A model generated the notes under the pieces. That model was not told the DNA's origin. It saw only the letters and a program-made list of their open reading frames with translations, and ran no database searches. 64,000 bases of DNA, taken from Maridesulfovibrio frigidus DSM 17176 (GTDB taxonomy: Bacteria; Desulfobacterota; Desulfovibrionia; Desulfovibrionales; Desulfovibrionaceae). Location: assembly GCF_000711735.1 (NCBI RefSeq), contig NZ_JONL01000008.1, forward strand, positions 62,001-126,000. The letters are read 5' to 3'. Of this stretch, positions 50,501 through 64,000 are shown piece after piece (the stretch's first letter is position 1; every line of letters begins with the position of its first letter). A program made the position numbers and the translations under genes.

Positions 50501-53500
50501 TGCAGTTGCAGTTAATTAGAAAGGCTATGATTGAAACTGTTGACGGTGCGCATGGAACTGCCCGAAGGCTTCGCATGAAAGGAATCGTCGTAGGTGGTAA
50601 AACCGGAACTGCGCAGGTTGTTAAGCTCACTGATGAACTGAAAAAAATGAAAGATAAAGATATCCCCTATAAATACAGGGATCATGCATGGATGGCTAGT
50701 TTTGCTGAACGAGGAGCTGAACGGTATGTGATTGTCTGTATGGTCGAGCACGGCCTTCACGGCGCCTCTGGTGCGGGGCCGATTGTAAAGGCGTTGTATG
50801 ATCAGCTTTATGCTAAAAAGCCGGAAGGCGAGGCGGTAAGAGACTAATGTCGCCAGTTGACAGACGATTACTCATCCATATGAACTGGTTTTTGCTAGGC
50901 CTTGCAGGGGTGTTATTTTTTGTAGGGGTTATGAACCTCTATTCTGCAAGCGGATTCCGTATGGAAGACGGCATGAGTGTTAATTCCTTTTATCAGAAGC
51001 AGCTTATCTGGGGCCTAATGGGTTTTGGCGGGATGATAACCTTTATGCTGTTTGATTATAGGCACTTGAAGACAATTGCGTGGCCGCTATTTTTTGTGAC
51101 AGTACTTTTGCTGATAGCCGTTCCATTTGCAGGAAAAACAATTTATGGAGCTCGCCGCTGGCTGGATTTAGGTTTTTTTAATTTCCAGCCAAGTGAACTT
51201 GCTAAAATTACAATACTAATTATCGGTGCAAGAATATTATCAAAAGATTCAGATCCCTTAGGATTTACTAAGCTGGCATATGTTGTCGGTGTAGGTCTTG
51301 TCCCTGCTGTTATGGTTATTTTGCAGCCTGACCTTGGTTCGGGGCTGAATATATTGCTCATTCTGGGTGGAATGATTTTGTACAGAGGGTTAACGTCTAA
51401 AGTTTTTAAAACTATGGCCGTTGCAATCCCATGTATTATTCCTCTCGGATGGCTATTTATGCACGACTATCAGAAGAGGCGAGTCGTGTCCTTTATGGAT
51501 CCAGCCAGTGATCCATTGGGAGCGGGTTATCATATTATTCAATCAGAAATTGCGATCGGATCAGGTCGTCTTTGGGGTAAAGGTTTTCTTGGCGGAACTC
51601 AGAGTCAGTTGAGATTTTTACCGGAAAAACATACAGATTTTGCGATTGCAGTTTTTGGAGAAGAATGGGGATTTGTCGGAGCAATGTCTCTGTTAAGTCT
51701 CTTCTGTGTTTTTTTATATCAAATGGTTGTAACTGCTAGGGATGCAAAGGATTTATTTGGAAGTTATCTCGCGGCTGGCGTGTTCTTCTATTTCTTCTGG
51801 CAAATCCTGATCAATATGGGTATGGTGCTCGGATTAATGCCGGTAGTAGGCATCCCTCTACCATTCATAAGCTATGGTGGCAGCGCTACTGTGGTCAATT
51901 TTTGTCTCGTGGGACTCGTTTTAAACGTTTCCATGAGACGTTACGTATTCAAACAGGGGTAAGCCGAATGTTTGGTTTTTCAAAATCCGGCGCTGAGGGG
52001 AAAGGAGCACAAATGGCAAGAGATGAAATAAATGCTTTTCTAGGTAGTGGAACTGATTATCACGGAAAGCTTAGTTTTCAGGGCGCAGTGCGTATTGACG
52101 GCAACTTCAGCGGTGAAGTCGAGTCCGAAGGGACTCTTGTCGTGGGTAAGGACGCCCAGGTTGAAGGTGTTTTGAGGATAGGTCAGCTCGTGTTGAGCGG
52201 GAAAGTTACAGGTGAAGTGTACGCGAGTGATAAAGCTGTTCTTCACAAGACTGCAAACCTTCAAGGGGATCTGGTTACACCAGTCCTAGTTGTTGAAGAA
52301 GGAGCAGTTTTGGAAGGTCGCGTTATTATGAGTTCTAAGGGGGCTGAGACGGCCTCGCCTGAAACTGAAGAAATTAGTTAATTTTTTAACAAGCCAGTAT
52401 TTACGGGGCTTGAACAGGTTTGAGTAAGCAGTTCAAAACGAAAAACCCTTTGACACAGCTTTGAATAAAAGCTAAAGGGCCTCTGACTTTGGACAAAAAT
52501 TCACAACCTTTTCGGGAGCAGGCATGATTGATTTAGATATTAGCTTTTTTATCCAGTTAGCAAACTTCATCATCACCCTTCTTGTTCTCAACCTTCTAAT
52601 GTTTCGCCCGATTCGTGAAATTATCAGAAAGCGTTCTCAGCTTATGAGCGATCAGCTTTCTGATGTTGAAAATTTCACAGCATCGGCTGATTTGAAGGTT
52701 AAGGACTATGAAGCCGCTCTGGATGGTACCCGCAGAGAGGGTATGGAAATCCGGAACGACTTTAAAGAACAGGGTGCCAAAGAAGAGCAGGCTTTACTTT
52801 CTGGCGCAGGCAAGGTCGCAGCGACGACCATGAAAGATGCCCGCGCAGAAGTTGCATCTGAAAAAGGTGCAGCCTTGAAAGTTCTTGATGGTGAGATCGA
52901 AGCTTTTGCTCAGAAGGTTACAGCCAAGGTTCTTGGCTAGGCCTAATCAATATCGAAGGGGGGTTAGCCTTGAAGCGGAAACACATGATCATGGCAATTG
53001 CCACTCTTACTGCATTGTTGGCAGCAGGCGCAGCCTTTGCTAGCGGTGGAGCGGGGGAACATGAGATTCCCTGGATGAACTTTACTTGGCGCGTTCTTAA
53101 CTTAATTTTAGTTCTTGGAATTCTTTACAAGTTTGCCGGCGAGAAAATTGCCGGACTCTTCAAAGGACGTCAGGCTGGAATTAAGCAGGAACTTCAAGAT
53201 CTGAAAGACCGCAAGGTCGCAGCAGAGAAGAAGTTGCAGGACGTGGAAAAGAGTATTGCTAATCTGGAACAAGAAAAGGATGCAATCCTTTCTGAAGCCA
53301 GAGACCAGGGCGAATCTATGAAACAGGCAATTATCCAGAAGGCAGAACTAAACGCTGAGCAGTTAAAAGCTCAGGCGAAAGTCTCAGCTGAGCAGGAATT
53401 TGTTGTAGCACTCGACGAAATGCGTGAAGAAATGGCTGATAAAGTCATTGAAGCCGCTGAGAAGATTGTTAAAAGCAAACTAACCAAAGCTCAGCATGAG

Positions 53501-56500
53501 AATCTTGTGGATGAATACTTAACAAAGGTGGTGCTAAATTGACCGGGAACATAGTCTCACGCAGATATGCTAAGGCACTGTTCTCTGTTGGCCAGAAGCA
53601 GGGAGAAGCAGATCTCGCGGCGTACGGTAAGGCACTAGCCGATTTATCCCAGATCCTGGAAGATTCCCCGGAGGCCCTGAGGCTCTTTCAGAATCCAGTT
53701 TTCAGTGCGGACGAAAAGAAAGCCGTACTTGATAAACTGCTGGAAAAGATTTCGGCAGGACCTGTGGTTAAAAACTTTTGCAACCTTTTGGCCGACAAGG
53801 GTAGGCTCGACTGCCTTCCTGAAATAGCAAGTGACTATTCAGGAATGCTAGATACTATCCAAGGTGTCGTCCGGGGTAAACTCGTGACTGCGATCAAGCT
53901 GACAGATAAGCGTCAGGTTGAAATCAAAGAACGTCTCGAAACTCAACTTAAATGCAAGCTCGAACTTGAGTTTGCTATGAACAATGACATCCTTGGCGGA
54001 GTCGTTCTTCAGGTTGGAGATAAAGTTCTTGATGCAAGCATTCGCGCTCAGCTGCAAATGATGAAAGAACAGATTAAAAGGGGTGTGTAGGGCCATGCAG
54101 ATTAAAGCGGAAGAAATCAGCAAAATCATTGAAGATCAGATTCAGAATTATGAATCTAAGGTCGAAATGAGCGAAACAGGTACCGTTCTCTCAGTTGGTG
54201 ATGGTATCGCTCGTGTACACGGTGTTGAGAACGCAATGGCTATGGAACTCCTCGAGTTTCCTGGCGGCCTCATGGGCATGGTTCTTAACCTTGAAGAAGA
54301 TAACGTTGGTGTTGCTCTCCTTGGAGACGATACTGAAATTAAAGAAGGCGACCCAGTAAAACGTACTGGCAAGCTTTTCTCCGTTCCTGTTGGACCGGCT
54401 GTTATGGGACGCGTAGTCAACCCACTCGGTCAGCCAATTGATGGACTCGGACCAATCGATTCTACTGAAACTCGCCCAGTTGAGCTTAAAGCTCCTGGTA
54501 TTATTGCTCGTAAGTCAGTACATGAACCAATGTACACAGGCCTCAAGGCTATCGACGCAATGACTCCTGTTGGACGTGGACAGCGCGAACTCATCATTGG
54601 TGACCGTCAGGTTGGTAAGACCGCGGTTTGTCTTGATGCTATCCTCGCTCAGAAAGAGTCTGGAATTCATTGTTTCTACGTAGCTATCGGACAGAAGAAA
54701 GCAGCGGTTGCACTCGTTGCTGACATTCTCCGTAAGCACGGCGCAATGGAATACACTACAATCATTTCTGCTACAGCATCTGAGCCAGCACCTTTGCAGT
54801 TTATTTCTGCATACACAGGCGCTACAATGGCTGAATACTACCGTGACGGTGGTAATCACGCACTTATCGCTTATGATGATCTATCTAAGCAGGCTGTTGC
54901 ATACAGACAGATGTCTCTCTTGCTTCGTCGTCCTCCAGGTCGTGAAGCATTCCCTGGTGACGTTTTCTACTTACATTCGCGTCTTCTCGAGCGTTCTTGT
55001 AAAGTAAACGACAGCCTTGGTGCAGGTTCTTTGACAGCATTGCCTATCATTGAAACTCAGGCTGGTGACGTCTCCGCATATATCCCGACTAACGTAATTT
55101 CTATTACTGATGGTCAGGTTTACCTAGAGCCTAACTTGTTCAACTCCGGTATTCGTCCAGCTATTAACGTAGGTCTGTCCGTTTCCCGTGTTGGTGGTGC
55201 AGCTCAGACTAAGGCTATGAAGCAGGTTGCCGGTACACTCCGTCTTGACCTTGCTCAGTACCGTGAACTTGCAGCGTTTGCTGCATTTGGTTCCGACCTT
55301 GATAAAGCGACTCAGCAGAAACTGAATCGTGGTGCTCGCATGGTTGAGCTTCTCAAGCAGCCTCAGTTCCAGCCTATGAACGATGCTCAGCAGGTTGTCT
55401 CCTTGTACGCCGGTACTCGCGGCCACATGGACGAAATTCCTGTAACAGCTGTTCGTAAGTTCGAAGAAGAACTCCTAGAGTTCGTAGCTAGTGCCAAACC
55501 AGAAATCATGGAAGGCATTAAGACTAAAAAGGCTCTTGATGATGAGCTCGAAGGCAAGCTGAAGGCTGCTCTTGAAGAGTTTAAAAAAGGCTTCACAGCT
55601 TAATCCTGGGAGGTACTGATGGCTTCTCTTAAGGATGTCCAGAATCAAATAGTCAGTATTAAAAAGACAAAGCAGATCACTAAAGCTATGAACATGGTCG
55701 CGTCCGCTAAGTTGCGTGGAGCTCAATCTAGAATTGACCGCTTCCGCCCTTACGCAGACAAGTTCTATGAAATGCTTGCTGATCTAGCAGCCGGGGTAGA
55801 CTCTAATGTTCACCCTCTGCTTGAAGTCCATGACGAGATCAAGTCTGTAGGCATCTTGCTTGCAACTTCTGATCGCGGACTTTGCGGTAGTTTTAATACC
55901 AATATGATAAACTCGGCCTTGAAATTGGCCGCAGAAAAGAAGGCTGAAGGTTTAACTGTAAAGTTCTACTGCGTAGGTAAGAAAGGCCGTGAAGCAGTTA
56001 AGAAGAGTGAGTACGAACTCGTTGAAGCATACGCTGACGAAATGGGCTCATTTGACTTCAACTTGGCGTCCACTGTAGGCAACAAAGTTATTGATGCCTA
56101 CCTCGCAGAAGATCTTGACGAAGTTTACCTCGTTTTCGGAAAGTTTGTAAGTGTTGGCTCCCAGCCTCCAACAACTCTGAAGCTTATGCCAATGTCCGCG
56201 GACGTTGCTGCTGAAGTTGATGTTGATAGCGAAGCTAAAGGCGAATACATCTACGAACCTTCTGTTGAAGGTCTTCTTGCGGAACTTCTACCTCGCTTTG
56301 TGAAAGTACAAGTATATCGTGGCCTTCTTGATACGTCTACCAGCGAACACGCTGCACGTATGGCCGCAATGGATAATGCAACAAGGGCATGCGATGATAT
56401 GTCTGATGCGTTAACTTTGCTTTACAATAAAACAAGGCAGGCCGCTATTACTGCGGATCTTATGGACATTGTCGGCGGCGCGGAAGCGTTGAAATGATAA

Positions 56501-56506
56501 TATTAG

Positions 56507-57919
<1,413 letters not shown>

Positions 57920-60900
57920 TAGCATAGGACGCGATTATGGCTAGTAAGCTCCTTTTGGAAATCGTTACTCCTGATCGCAAGGTCCTTTCTCAGGAAGTCG
58001 ACTACGTCGGCGCACCTGGGATTGAGGGTGAGTTTGGTATAATGGCCAATCATATACCCTTCCTTTCAGCTCTCGGTATTGGTAACCTTCATTACAATGA
58101 TGGTAACCGCACTCACTATGTATTCGTATCCGGCGGCTTTGCTGAAGTCGGAAACAATAAAGTGACTATACTTGCCGAAGTTGCTGAAAAGGCCGTTGAG
58201 ATCGATATCGCTCGAGCTCAGAAAGCTCAGGATAAAGCGAAAGCCCGTATGGAAAAAGCAAAGGATCGCATCGAATCAGCTCGCGCGCAGGCTGCTCTTC
58301 ACAGAGCAATCTCTCGCCTTAGCTGCAAAGATGCCGCCTAGTATGCGCGAAATATAAACTCGCAAGAGTTTCGTTTCAGCATCAAAAGCCCCTTGGCTAC
58401 TCAGGAGCAGACTGTTTAACAGTCTGCTCCTTTTTTCGTTAAGTTATATTTCTTGAATATGTTCTCAAATCGGGTGTTATCTGTACATCTGATTGCTATA
58501 GTACATGAAAGTTGATAGTTGTATTTTTGCAGTTTTAATATACAAAATCATGTGTTTATAGCTGAAATTTTTTATAAAACAGCTAAGTTTTTTATGTGGT
58601 ATTTTAAAATTGATTATTTTCGATTTTAAATCTTTGTTCATTTACTCTGCCAAGGCAAACTGATATCACCTTGCAAGTAATAAACACGGAGAAAATATAA
58701 TGCACGATTCATTTGCTTGTGCCCTTGTCCTTGCAGGAGGAAAAGGAACACGGATGCATTCTGAGAAGCCTAAAGTTCTTAAGACACTTTTAGGTGAATC
58801 TATGCTCTATTATGTATACAACGCTTTGCGTCCATCCATCGGTGATGATATATTTACGATAGTTGGCTTTGGCTCTGAATATGTTGAAGAAGCTTACCCA
58901 GAAATGAAGGATAAGTTTGTTCTCCAAAAGGAGCAGCTTGGAACCGGCCACGCTTTACAGCAGGGGTGGGACCAAATTAAGGCATCCGGTTTGGAATATT
59001 GTCTCGTGATCAACGGAGACACTCCGCTCGTCAGTTCAAAAGCCGTCAGCGATTTTCTTGAGGCTGTCAAAGAAGATGGTGCTGATTTATCCTTTGTAAC
59101 TATCACCCCTAAAGACCCTTGTCAGTTTGGGCGCGTGATTCGGAACAAAGCGGGGCAGGTATCTGCGATTGTTGAGGCAAAAGATTATGACGAGTCCATT
59201 TATGGGCCTGTCACTGGTGAAGTTAATGCCGGAATATATTGCCTTAAAATTTCAACTGTTGATGCGTTGCTCGGCAAGATTACAAATGAAAATAAGAGTG
59301 GCGAGTATTACATTACTGATTTAGTAGATCTTGCTGCCCAGTGTGATATGGCAGTCACAGCTGTTGATTGCGGAGACTCCGTCGATCTTATGGGGATTAA
59401 CAGTCCGTATGAGCTTGCAAAAGCAGAATCAACTCTTCGAATGAGAATTTCAGAAAAATGGTTGCGCTCCGGCGTAATAATCCATAATTGGGAGTCCGCA
59501 GTTATTGGTCCGCTAGTTCAAATTGAGCCTGGGGCAGAACTTACCGGTCCATGTGAACTCTACGGTAAAACCACAATTGCTTCCGGAGCAGTAGTTCAAT
59601 CTCATGTGAGAATTCTGGATAGTATTGTTTCCGAAAATGCGGAAATTAAGGCATATAGCCATTTAGAAGATGCTAAGGTCGGTCCTGAATGTAGTGTTGG
59701 ACCGTATGGGCGACTTCGTCCCGGGGCCATCCTCGAAGAAGGATCTAAGATCGGAAATTTCGTTGAGGTGAAAAAGGCTGTTCTTGGTAAAGGAGCGAAA
59801 GCCAGTCATCTGTCCTATCTAGGAGATAGCGAAATCGGAGCTGGAACAAATATAGGGGCAGGGACAATTACCTGTAATTATGACGGAAAGAATAAGTTCA
59901 AAACCATTATTGGTGCGAACTCTTTTATAGGTAGTAACACTGCGTTGGTTGCGCCTGTAACTGTTGGAGAAGGCGTGCTGATTGCCGCTGGATCGACGAT
60001 TACTAAAGATGTAAGTGACGGCGACTTGGGTGTAGCCCGGTCAAGGCAAGTTAACATTTCCCGGACTTCTCAGAAGTCTTGATTTTGTAAAGATAAGGTA
60101 TTAGGTTAGCAGAATGGAAATAATCGCACAATTGGAAGAACGTTTCGATAAAATGCTGGTTAAAATTAAGCAACTCGAAGAAGAGAATGCATTTCTTTTA
60201 GAAGAAATTGAACAGGAAAAGCTGCGCAAAGACGAAGTTCGCAGTCGCATTGAGACTCTTCTGGGTAAAGTTGAAGGAAATCTCGAATAAGAGTTTTGTT
60301 AATTTGTCAGATATATGAGATAGTATTTCTGTAGCTGACAGGTAGATTTAATAAAATTCAGAGGATGATGGTAGTCATATAGATATGCCTCGTTATACGA
60401 TACCGGTTCTCGGGCTTGAAATATCATTCAAGACTGATGCGGACAAAGTAAGAATAGAAGCCGCAAAGGATGTGCTTGAAGACCGGTTCGGTGAACTTAC
60501 TCGGGGCGGAAAAGATGTGAGCAGGGAAAAGCTGCTTACTTGTTTAGCCCTTAGTCTTGCTGATGACTACCTTGTAAACACCCGCAAGCTCGAAATGATG
60601 GAAGAGAAGATTAACGCGCTATTAGAGAAGTGATTTGTGATCGCATAAGTGGTCACAATTGGATATAGATATATTTCCCTGGGGAGTTCGTGATTGCCCT
60701 ATAGTTTCTGAACCAATATATTAAGAAAGGGAGCATGTATCATCGGAGTGGTGAGCAAGCCCGGCTTGACCGGGAAGCCTAATACTTCGAGTGCGGCGCC
60801 CACCTGTTAGACTAGGTTCTAACTCATAAGGCAACACGGCATCTCCGGGGTCCCTTCACAGGGAACCTCATTTTTATAGTAATTGATCTAATTAATTGCT

Positions 60901-63900
60901 GTAAAACTGTTTAATCCGCACAACTCCTCTATGTAAAGCCTCCGTCTCTTTTCTATTCTCCATTGAAGATTGTTACCTCTGATCGTTAGTTGATCGGTAG
61001 TGAAAAATCAGGTCTTAGAGGGCCTGTCAACATAAAAGGAGAATGGCATGATTGGGGATTTTTTTCTGATTATATTTGGAATGGCCCTAGGTGCCGCAGG
61101 CGGATATGCCCTGCACCGTTATGTGAATTCTAAGCGTATAGCTGATTCACAGGGTCTGGCTGATAGAATAGTGCATGAGGCTCGTAAAGAAGCCGAAGCA
61201 ATGAAAAAAGAACTTAGACTTCAAGCGCAGGATGAAGTCTATGCTCTTAAAAAAGAACAAGAAAATGAATTTAAAGAAATGGAACGCGGTTTGAAAAAAC
61301 AAGCGGACCGTCTCTTAGAAAAAGAAGAGCGCCTTGAGAAAAAACTTGAGAAAGTCGCAAGCAAAGAGTCAGAAGTTGTAGCTCTTGAAAAGCGCATGAT
61401 CAAGCAGGAAAAGAAGCTCGAAGATCTCCGTGAAGGACTTGAAAGAAGAAAAGATGAGCATGAGCGTAAACTTCAAGAAGTTTCAGGACTTACAGTTGAA
61501 GAAGCTCGCGAAAAGCTCATGACAGAAATAGAAAGCCGGACTCGTCACGAAGCTGGTAAAATGGTTCGTGCCATTGAAATGGAAGCAAAAGAAGAAGGAA
61601 ATCGCAAGGCCCGTAAGATTTTGGCCCTCGCGATTCAGCGTTATTCTGGTGACTACATTAATGAGCAGACCGTTACAGCCGTTCAGCTTCCATCGGAAGA
61701 TATGAAAGGACGTATCATTGGCCGTGAAGGTAGAAATATCAGAGCGCTTGAAGCAGCTACAGGTGTTGACCTCATTATTGATGATACTCCTGAAACTGTA
61801 GTTCTTTCCGCATACAGCCCTCTTCGTCGCGAAATTGCGAAACAGGCTCTTGAAAGACTTATTCACGATGGACGTATCCATCCTGCACGCATCGAAGATG
61901 TTGTTGGTAAAGTAGAGCAGGAAATGGACGTTAAACTTCGTGAAATCGGTGAACAGGCTACATTTGATGTAGGAGTTCACGGCATTCATCCTGAGATTGT
62001 AAAACTTCTCGGGCAATTACAGTACAGAACAAGTTATTCTCAGAACGTGCTTCAGCATTCTCTCGAAGTTGCTTTCCTCTGCGGCATTATGGCTGCTGAG
62101 CTTGGCATGGATGAGAAGGCTGCTAAGCGTGCTGGTTTACTTCATGATATAGGTAAGGCTGTTGACCATGAAATCGAAGGTCCACATGCTGTGATCGGTG
62201 CTGATCTTGCTAAGAAGCATGGAGAAACTAAAGAGATTATCCACGCTATCCAGGCTCATCACGAAGACATTCCTCCTCAGTCTATCTTAGCAACGCTTGT
62301 ACAGGCTGCTGATAGCCTTTCCGGCGCACGTCCAGGCGCAAGAAAAGAGCTTCTCGAAAACTATGTGAAGCGCCTTGAAGAACTGGAAAATGTCGCAACT
62401 GGTTTTGACGGAGTTGCTAAGGCCTATGCTATTCAGGCTGGTCGCGAAATTAGGGTTATGGTCGATGCTGAAAAGGTCACCGATGACAATACCCATATGC
62501 TCTGTAAAGACATTGCTACAAAGATTGAAAATAATATGACTTATCCAGGTCAGATTCGTGTAACCGTAATTCGCGAACGCCGTTCCGTAGGTTATGCTAA
62601 ATAAGTGAGTTTATAGCGGCCCGGAGGGTCTGTCCCTCCGGGCCGACCTTCCTCCCCGCTTTTTTTCTCCTCCACAAATTTCATTTTGACCGCTAGGTGA
62701 ACGCAGTGCGGATTCTATTTCTTGGTGACATATTCGGCAGACCCGGTAGAAAGGGTGTTGCAAAAAAAATGACTGACCTTCGTGAGAAGCTCAGTCTTGA
62801 TCTTATTGTGGCCAATGGAGAAAATGCGTCTTCCGGTGTTGGTCTTTCGGTTAAGAATGCAAAAGAGATTCTCGGTTCTGGAATTGATGTTCTTACTTCC
62901 GGCAACCATATATGGAAATTTAAAGATATATACTCTTATCTGAGCGCATGTGACCGCATTGTGCGTCCCGCCAATGTCGCGGAAGGATCGCCCGGGAGAG
63001 GATGGACATCCTTTGAGATTTATGAAGGTTTATCTGTTGCGATCATAAACCTTCAAGGTCGAACTTTTATGAGTGCGTGCGAGTGTCCTTTTCGCGGTGC
63101 CGATAAGATTCTTGAAGAAATACCAGAAGATATAAAAGTTAGATTAGTAGATTTCCATGCTGAGGCGACTTCTGAAAAACAGTGCCTTGGCAGGTACCTT
63201 GACGGCAGAGTTTCTGCTGTTTTAGGCACACATACACATGTTCAGACTAATGATGCTCGCATCTTTGCTGATGGGTGCGGTTATATTACCGATGCAGGAA
63301 TGTGCGGTCCTATTGATTCGTGTCTCGGACTTGCTCCAGATCCAGTGATTAAGAGATTTGTTACTGGCCTGCCGCAAAAGTGGCGGGTTGCTGGAGGCGC
63401 TGTTCAATTACAGGGCGTTATTCTTGATGTAGATGAAACTACAGGTAAAACTATTTCTATTGAAACTTGGAAGTCCGATCATATGCATGACTGCTAAGTT
63501 TCATTTATGCTGAAATTTGCTCTTTGGTAGAGCAACTATGAAAATATTAAAGAGGTAAAAATGAATATTTATGATGATCTAAAATGGCGTGGGTTAATTC
63601 ATCAGGTTTCGGACGAAGGTAAAGTGCGTGATTATCTTTCAACTCCTGGAAGATACATGTATTGCGGCTTTGATCCAACAGCCGACAGCCTGCACATTGG
63701 TAATCTCGTACCTCTTCTTTGCCTCGTCCGCATGAAAAAAGCGGGACACAATCCATTATTCCTTCTCGGCGGAGCAACTGGAAGAGTTGGTGATCCGAGT
63801 GGTAAGGACAAAGAACGCGAGTTTGTAAGTATTGAACAGATTGAAGCTCAGTCTGCTAATATCAAAGCTCAGATTGAAGGTTTTTGCGAGCACAATACTG

Positions 63901-64000
63901 GTGAGAAAGCCGAAGTTGTTAACAACTATGATTGGACCAAAGAAATTTCATTTCTCGATATGCTCCGTGATGTAGGTAAGCATTTTACTGTAAACTGGAT

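Overview
The window is chromosomal DNA from a Gram-negative bacterium of moderate GC content. I infer a marine sulfate reducer of the Desulfovibrio/Maridesulfovibrio type. The basis is gene content and order: an NfnAB transhydrogenase pair, a mreBCD-mrdA-rodA-bactofilin block followed by an F1Fo ATP synthase operon with two b-type subunits, a cobyrate synthase fused to an aminotransferase, an aldehyde:ferredoxin oxidoreductase, a bacteriohemerythrin, a NhaB antiporter and a Na+:anion type transporter. No rRNA, tRNA, CRISPR array, insertion sequence or phage gene was recognised. Both edges cut genes: an acyl-CoA synthetase/GNAT fusion on the left and tyrS on the right.

Layout. 1-9.6 kb: the end of the acyl-CoA synthetase, then a minus-strand block that reads (in transcription order) sigma54 activator, NifX-like protein, a candidate sigma54 promoter with two upstream repeats, degenerate receiver, CBS protein, DASS-family anion transporter, hexapeptide-repeat protein, nhaB, terminator. 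This looks like one regulated sodium-coupled anion-import module and is the most interesting unit here. 9.7-15.2 kb: two glycosyltransferases and a TatD nuclease around a large inverted intergenic repeat, then the cobalamin fusion gene. 15.3-20.8 kb: tandem solute-binding paralogs, an aldo/keto reductase divergent from a LysR regulator, a small lipoprotein and an AraC regulator. 21-27.4 kb: aldehyde ferredoxin oxidoreductase plus a radical SAM protein, a diguanylate cyclase, nfnAB. 27.5-28.1 kb: a candidate terminated small RNA and an orphan 139-aa protein.

28.5-46.3 kb holds lepA-lepB, bacteriohemerythrin, comM, a polyferredoxin membrane protein, two methyltransferases, murI, another solute-binding protein, a TetR regulator with a clear palindromic operator, an FAD oxidoreductase/M24 peptidase pair, pstS-pstC-pstA under a Pho box (without pstB), and an ogt/radical SAM pair. 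46.5-64 kb is a dense housekeeping run on the plus strand: mreB, mreC, mreD, mrdA, rodA, bactofilin, atpF'FHAGDC, glmU, a zapB-like gene, zapA, 6S RNA, rny, a YmdB-type phosphoesterase and the start of tyrS.

Functionally, the right half couples envelope growth (Mre/PBP2/RodA, GlmU, ZapA/ZapB) with energy supply. The left half is accessory: ion-coupled transport, solute sensing and redox metabolism. All product names rest on reading motifs, lengths and gene order by eye; no database search was run.
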